Source: JAWLBW01 sp041687475 (GTDB lineage Bacteria; J088; JAWLBW01). From it: DNA of 8,386 bases. The notes under the pieces were generated by a model that was not told where the DNA came from, made no database searches, and saw nothing but the letters and a program-made list of their open reading frames with translations. This document shows positions 1 through 6,948 of this stretch, piece by piece (within the stretch, counting starts at the first letter, position 1; each line of letters begins with the position of its first letter). The translations under genes and the position numbers were made by a program. Location: assembly GCA_041687475.1 (NCBI GenBank), contig JAWLBW010000206.1, forward strand, positions 1 through 8,386, read 5' to 3'.

Positions 1-222
1 GGCCAGGTCGTCGACGGCGGCGGTCACGATGGGCAGGCCGATCGGGTCGGCAAGCGGGGTGCGGTCAAGCCGAGCGGCGCCGGCGGCGGCGACGTGGTGC
101 TCGTCTTCGCCCGGGCCGACGAGGCCGAAGCATTGCTGGCCGAGCTTACGGCCGAAGGAATCAACCCGGTGGCGCTGGCGTACCAGGCCCCCGGCATCAC
201 GCGTGCCCTGCCGGCCGCCTGA
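1..222 (+). CDS. Phosphomevalonate kinase, C-terminal fragment (5' end outside window)
   Basis: This is the last 73 codons of a GHMP-superfamily kinase, read from base 1 in frame 1 to the TGA at 220-222. The visible part contains KPSGAGGGD (fragment residues 23-31). This is the third GHMP motif in the form typical of bacterial phosphomevalonate kinases, which transfer phosphate from ATP to 5-phosphomevalonate. A final alpha/beta segment follows (DVVLVFARADEAEALLAEL) and then a short tail. The neighbours settle the choice within the superfamily: HMG-CoA reductase starts 34 bases downstream on the same strand, and mevalonate kinase follows it. Mevalonate diphosphate decarboxylase is the main alternative, but the KPSGAGGGD form fits it less well. 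The nucleotide-binding N-terminal half is not in the window, so length and start cannot be judged. Confidence 0.8.
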   Translation, partial: GQVVDGGGHDGQADRVGKRGAVKPSGAGGGDVVLVFARADEAEALLAELTAEGINPVALAYQAPGITRALPAA

Positions 223-256
223 TGGAATGAAATTGTAGAGAAACGGACTGGAAACG

Positions 257-1561
257 ATGACGGATTGGTCTCCCTTTCCCCGCCTGTCGGTCGAAGAGCG
301 CGTGCGCTTTCTCGTCGATATCGGTCGCATAGACGAAGACGACGCCCGCGTACTTCTGTCGCGGGGCGGCGCGCTCGGCATCGAGAAGGCCGATAAGATG
401 ATCGAAAACGTCGTGGGCGTGCTCGAGCTGCCCGTCGGCCTCGGCATCAACTTTCTCGTCAACGGCGAAGAGCGCGTCGTGCCCATGGCCGTCGAAGAGC
501 CCAGCATCGTGGCGGCGGCCAGCCACGTGGCCCGTATCGTGCGGAAGGCCGGCGGTTATGAAGCTTCGATGAGCGAGCCGGTCATGATCGCCCAGCTGCA
601 GGTGCTGGGCGCCGAACGCCCGGCCGAGGCCCGCGACGAGCTGCTGCGACGCAGCGGCGAGCTGCTGACGGCCGCCAACGCCCTGCAGCCGAACCTGGTA
701 AAGCGTGGCGGCGGCGCCCGCGATATCGAAGTGCGCCTGCTCGAAGACGATCGGCCCGGTCTTTCCGAACGCTACAAGGTGCAGATGGTCGTGCACCTGC
801 TGGTCGACTGTCGCGACGCCATGGGCGCCAACCTGCTCAACACCATGGCCGAGGGCGTGGCGCCGCTGGTCGAAGACATCACGGGCGGCCGCGTGCTGCT
901 GCGCATTCTCTCGAACCTGGCCGACCGCCGCGTGGCCGCGGCCCGCGTGCGCATTCCGGCCGAACATCTTGCGTTCAAGGGATACGAGGGCGACACGGTC
1001 GTTGCCAACGTGGTCGAGGCGGCCCGTCTCGCCGAGCTCGATCCCTACCGTGCGGCAACGCATAACAAGGGCATCATGAATGCCGTCGACGCCGTCTGCA
1101 TTGCCACCGGTAACGACTGGCGCGCCCAGGAAGCGGGAACGCACGCCTTCGCGGCCCGCAGCGGCCGCTATGCCTCGCTGACCTCGTGGCGAACCGAAGA
1201 AGGCTGCCTCGTGGGCGAAATTCAGCTGCCCGTGCAGGTTGGAACCGTGGGCGCGCAGATTCAGGGCCACCCGGTCGTGCGCATCATGCACAAGGTGCTC
1301 GGCGTGAAAAACGCCGCCGACCTTGGACAGATCATGGCCTGCGCCGGACTGGGGCAGAACCTGGCGGCCCTCAAGGCCCTTGCCACCGAAGGAATTCAAG
1401 CCGGCCACATGTCGCGTCATGCACGCGCCGTCGCCTTTTCGGCCGGGGTGCCCGCCGAGCGGGTCGAAGAAGTAAGCCGCCTGCTCATCGATAGCGGAGA
1501 CATCAAAATCTGGAAGGCGCAGGAGATTCTTGCCGCCCTGGACAATAAGGAGAAGGTCTGA
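257..1561 (+). CDS. mvaA: Class II hydroxymethylglutaryl-CoA reductase
   Basis: A 434-residue protein that interconverts HMG-CoA and mevalonate, the committed step of the mevalonate pathway; cytosolic. It matches the class II (bacterial, Pseudomonas mevalonii-like) enzyme along its whole length, and that family is about 430 residues. Visible motifs are ENVVGVLELPVG (50-61), EEPSIVAAAS (80-89) with the catalytic Glu, the dinucleotide-binding DAMGAN (187-192), HNKGIMN (269-275) with the catalytic Lys271, TGNDWR (284-289) with the catalytic Asp287, and GHMSRHAR (383-390) with the catalytic His. All expected catalytic residues are present, so it should be active. There is no membrane anchor, as expected for class II. 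The start ATG fits the family N-terminus, although only a weak GGA-type ribosome site precedes it. The stop codon shares a base with the mevalonate kinase start (TGATG). Cofactor preference, NADH or NADPH, cannot be read reliably. Confidence 0.96.
   Translation: MTDWSPFPRLSVEERVRFLVDIGRIDEDDARVLLSRGGALGIEKADKMIENVVGVLELPVGLGINFLVNGEERVVPMAVEEPSIVAAASHVARIVRKAGGYEASMSEPVMIAQLQVLGAERPAEARDELLRRSGELLTAANALQPNLVKRGGGARDIEVRLLEDDRPGLSERYKVQMVVHLLVDCRDAMGANLLNTMAEGVAPLVEDITGGRVLLRILSNLADRRVAAARVRIPAEHLAFKGYEGDTVVANVVEAARLAELDPYRAATHNKGIMNAVDAVCIATGNDWRAQEAGTHAFAARSGRYASLTSWRTEEGCLVGEIQLPVQVGTVGAQIQGHPVVRIMHKVLGVKNAADLGQIMACAGLGQNLAALKALATEGIQAGHMSRHARAVAFSAGVPAERVEEVSRLLIDSGDIKIWKAQEILAALDNKEKV
1547..1556 (+). 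promoter_or_regulatory. Ribosome binding site of mevalonate kinase
   Basis: AAGGAGAAGG inside the last codons of HMG-CoA reductase, 4 bases before the ATG of mevalonate kinase. Together with the TGATG stop/start overlap, it supports translational coupling and fixes the kinase start. Confidence 0.7.
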
Positions 1562-2523
1562 TGGCCTACGCGTACGGGAAAGTCATTCTCTTCGGCGAAC
1601 ATTCGGTCGTTTACGGCCGGCGCGCCATTGCCGCCAGTCTGCCCATTCCCATGGAGACGCGCATCAGCGAGTCGCTCGACGGCGCGACGCGCCTGCTCGT
1701 GCCGGCCTGGGATCTCAATCACCGTCTGTCGGAACTGCCCGACATCAGCCGCACGCTCGACGCCGCGGTCGCGCGCCTGCTCGAGCTCACCGGACTGACC
1801 GGTCGGCCCATGACCATTGAAGTTACGCCGCACCTCATCAGCGGCGCGGGGCTGGGCAGCAGCGCGGCCATCAGCGTCTCGATTCTGCGCGCGCTCAGCG
1901 ACGCATTTGAGCTGGGGCTCGACGATCGCACGGTCTGCGCCTACGCTTTCGAGGCCGAAAAAATCTTTCACGGCAACCCGTCGGGCCTCGACAACACCAT
2001 CAGCACCTATGGGGGAATGCTTCTCTTTCGAAAAGGCGAACCCTCGCTGATTGAGCCGCTGCAGACCCGCGCATCGGTTCCGGTGGTGGTCGCGCTGAGC
2101 GGGCAGCCCGGCGATACGAAGGTAACCGTCTCGGCCGTGCGCGCCGCCTGGCGTCGCAATCCGAACGCCTACGACTTTTTCTTCGACGCCATCGACAACA
2201 TCGTCGAGCACGCCGTGCAGGCCCTGCGCGAGAATGATCTCGAAACGCTCGGGCTGCTCATGACTCATAATCACGGCGTGCTGCGTACCCTGGGCGTGTC
2301 GACCCCGAAGCTCGACGAGCTGGCCTCGATTGCCGTCAAGCACGGAGCGTTCGGTTCGAAGCTCACGGGCGGCGGCGGTGGCGGCGCGGTCATTTCCGTC
2401 TGCGCTCCCGATCGGGCCGACGCCATTGTGCAGTCCATTCGCGGCGAAGGTTTCGAGGCCTTTGCGACGACGCTCACGCCTGCCGCGGCCGGCGCCGGAC
2501 TCACGGCCATGCAGGTCGCCTGA
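1561..2523 (+). CDS. Mevalonate kinase
   Basis: A 320-residue cytosolic GHMP kinase that phosphorylates mevalonate with ATP to 5-phosphomevalonate. The three family motifs are in order: YGKVILFGEHSVVYG (5-19, with the conserved Lys7), the ATP loop GAGLGSSAA (95-103), and KLTGGGGGG (267-275). GNPSGLDNTISTYGG (138-152) carries the catalytic Asp144 and is specific for mevalonate kinase within the superfamily, which separates it from the phosphomevalonate kinase upstream. Length is normal for bacterial enzymes. The ATG overlaps the HMG-CoA reductase stop by one base, and AAGGAGAAGG lies just upstream (about 1547-1556), so translation is probably coupled. It is the last gene of the operon, followed after 25 bases by an intrinsic terminator. 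Common symbols are mvk or mvaK1; I leave the symbol empty because usage differs between lineages. Confidence 0.95.
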   Translation: MAYAYGKVILFGEHSVVYGRRAIAASLPIPMETRISESLDGATRLLVPAWDLNHRLSELPDISRTLDAAVARLLELTGLTGRPMTIEVTPHLISGAGLGSSAAISVSILRALSDAFELGLDDRTVCAYAFEAEKIFHGNPSGLDNTISTYGGMLLFRKGEPSLIEPLQTRASVPVVVALSGQPGDTKVTVSAVRAAWRRNPNAYDFFFDAIDNIVEHAVQALRENDLETLGLLMTHNHGVLRTLGVSTPKLDELASIAVKHGAFGSKLTGGGGGGAVISVCAPDRADAIVQSIRGEGFEAFATTLTPAAAGAGLTAMQVA

Positions 2524-2548
2524 CGCTTTCCGGATTCTCCTCCGGTTG

Positions 2549-2585
2549 AAACGCCCAGCGGTGCCGCCGCTCGGGCGTTTTCTTT
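2549..2585 (+). terminator. Rho-independent terminator of the mevalonate operon
   Basis: Left arm AAACGCCC-AGCGG (2549-2561), 5-base loop TGCCG, right arm CCGCT-c-GGGCGTTT (2567-2580) with one bulged C. A run of T interrupted by a single C follows. It lies 25 bases after the mevalonate kinase stop. A weaker CCGGA/TCCGG hairpin (2530-2545) sits just before it. It separates the mevalonate operon from the acyltransferase gene. Confidence 0.9.
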
Positions 2586-2721
2586 TTGGGCTTCCCCTCG
2601 GAGAATGGAGCCCGTATGATGGGGTGAACATGACATTTTCGTGACAGTAATCTGGCAGACTGTGGCTTGGCGCCGCCCTGTTCCGGGTGCCTGTTCCGTG
2701 ACCTTCCGTGGAGACCAGACG

Positions 2722-3693
2722 ATGATTGACCAGCAACGACTCGAGCGCATTCACCTCGACCCCAAGCCGTGGTTTCAACGCGTGATAGCGACGTTCATGC
2801 TGATGCCCAACTACAACAATCCGTTCGGGCGCACCAGAATCATTCTCGAGGGCGAAGAAAACATTCCGCGGAAAACCGGCTGCATCTTCGTCATGAACCA
2901 CACCGACCGATACAACTACTGGCCCTTTCAGTACAAGCTCTATCGGCGGAAGCTGGGCTTCACGGCCACCTGGGTCAAAGGCAAGTACTACGAGAACAAC
3001 GCCATGGGTTGGTTCATGGATACGGCCAACAACATTCCCCTGCCGTCGAAGGGCTATGTATTGACCAAGGATTTCCAGGCGAAGAGCGGGCGTAAACCGA
3101 CCGATGAGGAATACGCAGCGCTGAAGCGCCATACCGACGGCGTCATCGATCGCGCCGAGGCCGAGAAGCAGGGTGGCGACGGCGTGCGGGCCTTTCTTGC
3201 GAAAGATTGGCCCGAAGGCGATTATGCCCTGGACCTCGAAACCCGATTCCGGGCCATGATGCTGCGCGTGGTCGAAATCTGCCGCGAAGGCATGGACAAA
3301 GGGCTGCACCTGCTCATCTTTCCGCAGGGAACGCGCTCGATTCGGCTGACCAAAGGGCACACGGGGGCCGCACAGATGGCCATGTACCTGAAGGCGCCGG
3401 TCGTACCGGTCGGCTGCAACGGTTCCGACCAGTGCTACCGGGGCAACTCGCCGCTATCGTCGGGCGGAACCATCATCTACCGTATCGGCAAGCCCCTGAC
3501 CGTCGACGGCGACCTGAAGAAATTCCGCATCAGGGACGATTTCCTTCCCTTCACCCAGAGCGCCGAGAAACACGCCAAAACCTTTCGCAAGGTCACCGAT
3601 CTGTTCATGGACCGCATCAACGACCTGCTCGACCCCCGCTACCGGTTTGCCGAAGATGTCGAACTGGAGACCGGCGCGAATCGCTTCATCTGA
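2722..3693 (+). CDS. PlsC-superfamily acyltransferase with variant HX4N motif
   Basis: A 323-residue lysophospholipid/glycerol-phosphate acyltransferase-like protein, expected to move an acyl chain from acyl-CoA or acyl-ACP to a lipid acceptor at the inner membrane face. Block I reads MNHTDRYNYWP (58-68). The His is in place, but the Asp of HX4D is Asn65, and an Asp lies at H+2 instead. Block III is FPQGTRS (200-206) instead of FPEGTRS. Block IV is APVVPVGCNG (225-234). About 140 residues separate blocks I and III, roughly twice the usual spacing, because of a charged insertion at about 112-185. A hydrophobic stretch near 20-30 (FQRVIATFMLMP) could be a membrane contact. The start is the ATG preceded by GTGGAG. 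An in-frame GTG at 2641 would add 27 unfamily-like residues and is disfavoured. It is monocistronic, lying between a terminator and a convergent gene. Acceptor unknown. Confidence 0.85.
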   Translation: MIDQQRLERIHLDPKPWFQRVIATFMLMPNYNNPFGRTRIILEGEENIPRKTGCIFVMNHTDRYNYWPFQYKLYRRKLGFTATWVKGKYYENNAMGWFMDTANNIPLPSKGYVLTKDFQAKSGRKPTDEEYAALKRHTDGVIDRAEAEKQGGDGVRAFLAKDWPEGDYALDLETRFRAMMLRVVEICREGMDKGLHLLIFPQGTRSIRLTKGHTGAAQMAMYLKAPVVPVGCNGSDQCYRGNSPLSSGGTIIYRIGKPLTVDGDLKKFRIRDDFLPFTQSAEKHAKTFRKVTDLFMDRINDLLDPRYRFAEDVELETGANRFI

Positions 3694-3738
3694 TCGGCAG
3701 CCCCGGTTTCGGCGTGGCGGAAATGATATCTGCAGGCA

Positions 3739-3761
3739 GCATGCCCGCTTGCCGGGCATGC
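3739..3761. terminator. Strong hairpin between convergent genes, possible bidirectional terminator
   Basis: GCATGCCCG (3739-3747) and CGGGCATGC (3753-3761) pair perfectly over 9 bp around a CTTGC loop. It lies in the 210-base gap between the convergent acyltransferase and glutathione transferase genes. No T run follows on either side, so classical Rho-independent action is uncertain. A weaker CCGGC/GCCGG pair (3881-3897) lies nearer the transferase stop. I see no gene in the rest of 3694-3903. Confidence 0.45.
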
Positions 3762-3903
3762 CGACGTGCAACCGGTATCGTGCAGAACGTGAAGGCGAGC
3801 CCTGCAGCATTGCATCCGGAAAGGAGTCGATTCTACGACGCCATTCCGCCGGACGAAATCGCCCGAGATTTAACCCGTAACCGGCAACCAGAGCCGGACC
3901 ACG

Positions 3904-4656
3904 TCAGTACGTATCCGAGCGTCGTGAATCCGAAGCCGGATCGCTGTAGCGCGATTCATCGTAAACGTTGTCTTCGTGCAGGCGGCGCGAACGCATCGCG
4001 CCCAGAAAAATCTCCTGCTCGCGATACTGGCCCGAGGTTCGAATACGACCGTACCAGCCGCTCAGGTTCTTCAGCGGCGCGGGCACTCCGTAGCCGCGCC
4101 ACTGCGCGACCCACCACACCGCCCCGTACATCGCCAGATCGGCCCATGTCAGGCGGTCTCCGACCAGATGGTCGTGCCCTTCGAGGGCGGCGTCGACCTT
4201 GCCCCAGAGTGCCTTGATCTCGTTCCAGTGCTCGACCTTGTGCTGCGTCAGTCGGGCCCATGCTTCGGACATGCCCTTGAGGGCGAGAAAGGCCTCGCGC
4301 TCGCGAAATTCCTTCAGATGCTCGGCGAGAAGGGGCACGGCCAGCACGTCCGATGCCTTCAGCAGGCGGTCGGCCTCCTGCTCCCATTCGTCGATACCGG
4401 GTGCGTACTCGCTCGGAAACAGCTCGTGCCGCTTGTTCAGCTGGTTTACGTAGCGCCCGATACGGGCGGCGCCCTCGACCACCTCGCCCTCGGCGACCAA
4501 GGTAGGAATGGTGTCGCTACGCGTCATGCGCTTGAGTCCGTCCATTTCGTGCCAGCCGACCTCGACCCGCTGGTGCAGCAGACCCTTCTCGCCCAGCGCG
4601 CGCCTGGCCCGCTCGGCATACGGACAGTGCTTGTTCTGATAGAGAATCAACTCCAT
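3904..4656 (-). CDS. Glutathione S-transferase family protein, Cys-type (CPYA)
   Basis: A 250-residue soluble protein with a thioredoxin-fold N-domain (1-77) and an all-helical C-domain (about 88-215). HCPYAERARRAL (10-21) places a single Cys11 at the active site, as in omega-type transferases and monothiol glutaredoxin-like enzymes. IPTLV (50-54) has the cis-Pro that contacts glutathione. VGDRLTWADLAMYGA (165-179) is the hydrophobic core motif of the GST C-domain. These enzymes usually carry out thioltransferase, deglutathionylation or reductive conjugation reactions rather than classical detoxification. The last 30 residues (221-250) are highly charged, rich in Ser, Asp and Arg, and look unstructured. 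The ATG at 4656 fits the family N-terminus; an ATG three codons upstream (4665) is an alternative, and neither has a strong ribosome site. It lies 142-151 bases after the membrane-protein gene, so membership of that operon is possible but unproven. Confidence 0.85.
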   Translation of the reverse strand: MELILYQNKHCPYAERARRALGEKGLLHQRVEVGWHEMDGLKRMTRSDTIPTLVAEGEVVEGAARIGRYVNQLNKRHELFPSEYAPGIDEWEQEADRLLKASDVLAVPLLAEHLKEFREREAFLALKGMSEAWARLTQHKVEHWNEIKALWGKVDAALEGHDHLVGDRLTWADLAMYGAVWWVAQWRGYGVPAPLKNLSGWYGRIRTSGQYREQEIFLGAMRSRRLHEDNVYDESRYSDPASDSRRSDTY

Positions 4657-4807
4657 GCCCACCATTATCGGCCCGAGCCGGGTCGGGCACGTACGACGGG
4701 GGCCTGATGGGTGAAGGGTCGCCGGCGGGAACGACGGCGAGTGGAAGGTGCAAGGCTGGTGGCGATGGTGCGACCGAAGATCGAAACCTTCAACCATGCC
4801 GTTTTCG

Positions 4808-5230
4808 CTAGAGCATCTTATGGTTCGCCAGTAGAATACCAACCACCGTATTGAACGCGAGCACAAAAATGATGAAGCCCATCAGCGAAACCGACACCCG
4901 CCGCCAGACCTCGTCGAGACGCTTACGCTGCATCGAAAGAACACCGACGGCCAGGCCGGCCATGAGGGCGCCCCAGCTCAGGAACTCCTTCACGTCGAAG
5001 ATGTTGGCCAGCCACGGCGCCGAGGTAAGCAGGTCGAAACGAATTTCCGTACGGAATTCGGGATACGTCCACCAACCCAGAACATAGAGGGGAACCATGG
5101 TCAGCAGAAACCCCAGAGCGACACCGCGTGGGGGAATGCGGCGCTTCGGCAACATGAAGTACATGTGAATGGCCGAGGCCAGTGCCAGGGCGGCGGCCAT
5201 GCCGTGCAGAAGAACCAGGGTACGCGTCAC
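4808..5230 (-). CDS. Four-helix membrane protein of unknown function
   Basis: A 140-residue protein with four predicted membrane helices at about 5-27, 36-55, 83-100 and 113-134. His9 and His22 lie within the first helix. The segment YPEFRTEIRFDLL (56-68), followed by APWLANIFDVKEFLSWG (71-87), looks like a conserved hydrophilic signature between helices 2 and 3. I recall similar YP.(F/Y)R...KE patterns in unannotated membrane proteins but know no function. The start is GTG, supported by GGAAAG six bases upstream. It begins 15 bases after the stop of the 119-residue membrane protein, so the two are probably co-translated parts of one complex, belonging to the radical SAM operon. No catalytic motif is seen. 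Haem or metal binding by the helix-1 histidines is only a possibility. Confidence 0.75.
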   Translation of the reverse strand: MTRTLVLLHGMAAALALASAIHMYFMLPKRRIPPRGVALGFLLTMVPLYVLGWWTYPEFRTEIRFDLLTSAPWLANIFDVKEFLSWGALMAGLAVGVLSMQRKRLDEVWRRVSVSLMGFIIFVLAFNTVVGILLANHKML

Positions 5231-5245
5231 GATCTGCTTTCCGTA

Positions 5246-5605
5246 TCAATAATTGGGGAAGAACCACTGTTGAACGCCGGTCGCGATGGTCGAGACAATG
5301 ATGCCCCAGACGATGACCTGCGGATGCTTGCGCACGAAGTCGTCGAAGCGTGCCCCGCCGACCCACGCGAGCACCGCCGCGTAAAAGCTGACCAGCATGT
5401 GATTGAAGAAGGGAATCGTTTTGGTCGCCAGCACCGTCGACTGGGGAGGCCCCGGGTTCAGCACGCCCTGCAGGTGCACGACGAAACTGACGAGGCTGCC
5501 TACCAGCGCGGCGAAGAAAAGCCTTTCGGGGGAAAGAAGACCGGTCATCCACTTACGCCGGGCCGGCTGCTGCGGTGAAGTCGGACGTTCAGCGACGGTC
5601 GCCAT
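5246..5605 (-). CDS. Three-helix membrane protein of unknown function
   Basis: A 119-residue protein. It has a basic, Pro-rich cytoplasmic-looking N-tail (1-25), then hydrophobic helices at about 28-47, 65-84 and 97-113, ending in WFFPNY. His44 (VVHLQG) is at the end of helix 1 and His69 (FFNHML) near the start of helix 2. NPGPPQST (50-57) forms the loop between them. No family is recognised. The start is well supported: GAGGAG (complement of 5611-5616) lies 5 bases before the ATG. The first 17 bases overlap the end of the radical SAM gene, so translation is probably coupled. With the 140-residue protein just downstream it may form a membrane partner of the modification enzyme, for example transport, anchoring or electron delivery. 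That is inference from gene order only. Confidence 0.75.
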   Translation of the reverse strand: MATVAERPTSPQQPARRKWMTGLLSPERLFFAALVGSLVSFVVHLQGVLNPGPPQSTVLATKTIPFFNHMLVSFYAAVLAWVGGARFDDFVRKHPQVIVWGIIVSTIATGVQQWFFPNY

Positions 5606-6752
5606 GGAAACTCCTCACACGGGGACATTCGGGATCGGGCGCCATGCGGTTGCCCGTAACGTGGGCGCTTACCACGTGGCAGCCGCCCCGGCAGATCGAA
5701 AGATACCGGCACGTATTGCACGGCTCGGGCGCGTTCTCGGTGTAGGAACGGAATGCGGCTGCCTGTGCGCTCGTGTTCCACTCGGTGGGCATGTCTTCGG
5801 CGCGCCCGGCCGGCTCGTCGACGAAGCTGCACGACGACCAGGTGCCCTCGGGCTGCACCGCCGTGAGCACGTTGCCGGCCTCGCAACCGTGCACGCCGAA
5901 GCGATCGAGCAGCTCGGGCGAGGGCGACAGATCGCAGAGAAAGGGCACGAACGAGCAGTCAATCTTGAGAGGGGTACGGTACTTCCGCATCCACTTCTCG
6001 AGGTCGCGCATGAAACCCTGCAGCCGTTCCGAGGCTACATGCAGCAGGTCGTAGGTCTGGCTGCCCCGTCCGGTGGGTTTGAAGCGCAGAAATTCCACCT
6101 CGGAAAGCTTTCGCTCTTCGGCGTAATCGACCACGTCACGCAGGTGTTCGACATTGGTGCGCGCCACCACGCAGTTGATGCCCGGATTGTTGCCGGCTTC
6201 CTGCAGCAGGCGAATGCCGTGGTCGGCCTGGCCGAATCCGTCGAAGCCGCGCACGGCCGCGTAAACCGGTCCGATGCCGTCGACGCTCACGTTGATCTGA
6301 CCGAACACCCGGCAGGCACGGGCCATTTCGGGGGTCATGCCGAAGCCGTTGGTGGTCAGGTTGGGCACCATTCCCCTTGAACGGGCATGGGCCGCCAGCT
6401 CGAACAGGTCGGGCCGCAGCGTGCTTTCGCCGCCGCCCATGGCCATGTGAAAGACGCCCATGTCGGCCAGCCGGTCAATGACGTCCTTCCAGTAATCGGT
6501 CGGCAGGTCGGTGCCTTTACCCGTCGAGTCGGTGTAGCAGCCCTTGCAGGCCACGTTGCAGCGGCGGGTAACGGTAAGATGTACTTCGGTGGGGGCCGAG
6601 AGATAGCCCGGATCGGCGCCGTGCCAGCGCGGGTCGTCGGCGTGGCCGATTTCGCGCATGTATTCGCGGTCGACGTAGAGCAGGGCGGGCGGATCTTCGG
6701 TCTGCAGAATTCCCCCGAAATGCTCGCCCCGTTTGCGTACGATTTCAGGCAT
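5589..6752 (-). CDS. Radical SAM/SPASM domain enzyme, probable peptide maturase
   Basis: A 387-residue radical S-adenosylmethionine enzyme. CNVACKGC (65-72) is the CX3CX2C motif for the SAM-binding [4Fe-4S] cluster, followed by GGGES (106-110). The C-terminal domain matches the seven-Cys SPASM pattern: C290-X12-G-X4-C308, then C345-X2-C348-X5-C354-X3-C358 and C376, enough for two auxiliary Fe-S clusters. Related enzymes (PqqE, AlbA, MftC, NirJ types) modify peptides or tetrapyrroles. The region before the barrel (about 8-36, RGEHFGGILQTEDPPALLYV) may be a small recognition element. The start chosen is the ATG at 6752, which overlaps the stop of the 67-residue protein by 8 bases (ATGCCTGA). 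A GTG/ATG start further upstream would add a low-complexity Arg-rich tail. Coupling to a tiny upstream gene suggests that protein is the substrate. NirJ-like haem chemistry is the main alternative, but no haem d1 genes are seen. Confidence 0.92.
   Translation of the reverse strand: MPEIVRKRGEHFGGILQTEDPPALLYVDREYMREIGHADDPRWHGADPGYLSAPTEVHLTVTRRCNVACKGCYTDSTGKGTDLPTDYWKDVIDRLADMGVFHMAMGGGESTLRPDLFELAAHARSRGMVPNLTTNGFGMTPEMARACRVFGQINVSVDGIGPVYAAVRGFDGFGQADHGIRLLQEAGNNPGINCVVARTNVEHLRDVVDYAEERKLSEVEFLRFKPTGRGSQTYDLLHVASERLQGFMRDLEKWMRKYRTPLKIDCSFVPFLCDLSPSPELLDRFGVHGCEAGNVLTAVQPEGTWSSCSFVDEPAGRAEDMPTEWNTSAQAAAFRSYTENAPEPCNTCRYLSICRGGCHVVSAHVTGNRMAPDPECPRVRSFHGDRR
5611..5616 (-). promoter_or_regulatory. 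Ribosome binding site of the 119-residue membrane protein
   Basis: GAGGAG on the minus strand, 5 bases before the ATG at 5605 and inside the radical SAM coding sequence. It is the strongest ribosome site of the operon and decides this start. Confidence 0.7.
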
Positions 6753-6948
6753 GGGGCTCGCCGCGCTCCGTCGCCGCCTCATCCGTGGCGCCGTCGCCGT
6801 CGTCGCCCTTGCGCGGACGCAGATCGGCGAACATGGCCAGCAGGAAGGAGCCTGCCGACGCCATCCACAGAAACTCCGAAAAGAGACTGCCGATGGAACT
6901 GGAGTTCGGGTTATAACCGAGCTTTACCTTGAGAATGCGGCCTGCCAT
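6745..6948 (-). CDS. Small protein with GYNPNSSS motif, candidate radical SAM substrate
   Basis: A 67-residue protein of unknown family. It has a short basic N-terminus (MAGRILKVKL), the motif GYNPNSSSIGS (11-21), a hydrophobic helix at about 22-41 (LFSEFLWMASAGSFLLAMF), an RPRK stop-transfer-like turn (44-47), and an acidic, Asp/Glu-rich tail to the end. There is no Cys and no Gly-Gly leader site. The stop lies inside the first codons of the radical SAM gene (ATGCCTGA), so translation is coupled and similar protein amounts are likely. ATG 6948 is preferred over a GTG at 6996, because the predicted transcription start (about 6991) falls next to that GTG. The ribosome site is poor: GGAAGAG, 13 bases away. 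As first gene of the operon it could be a ribosomally made precursor, with the Asn/Ser motif as the modified part, or a membrane scaffold. Function not established. Confidence 0.7.
   Translation of the reverse strand: MAGRILKVKLGYNPNSSSIGSLFSEFLWMASAGSFLLAMFADLRPRKGDDGDGATDEAATERGEPHA

Noticed and set aside
197..1420. Long open frame of 407 codons on the minus strand opposite HMG-CoA reductase
   Set aside because: It is an antisense shadow of a clearly coding gene in high-GC DNA; its His/Gly/Ala-rich translation matches no domain.
2592..2620. Possible promoter for the acyltransferase (TATGAT at 2615-2620, TTCCCC 17 bases upstream)
   Set aside because: The -10 is fair but the -35 is poor and there is no other support. 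A promoter is expected somewhere in 2586-2721, but I cannot place it.
2641..2721. In-frame GTG extension of the acyltransferase by 27 residues
   Set aside because: The added residues are unlike the family N-terminus, and the ATG at 2722 has a proper ribosome site.
1417..3360. Open frame of 647 codons on the minus strand opposite mevalonate kinase and the acyltransferase
   Set aside because: It runs antisense across two unrelated genes and a terminator, with no domain; composition is that of a shadow frame.
4671..4688. Inverted repeat GCCCGA/TCGGGC just upstream of the glutathione transferase
   Set aside because: Only 6 bp in GC-rich DNA, with no T run and no recognised operator; common by chance. 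The rest of the 4666-4807 gap shows nothing clear.
5403..6380. Open frame of 325 codons on the plus strand opposite the radical SAM gene
   Set aside because: The opposite strand carries exact CX3CX2C and SPASM motifs, so this is a shadow.
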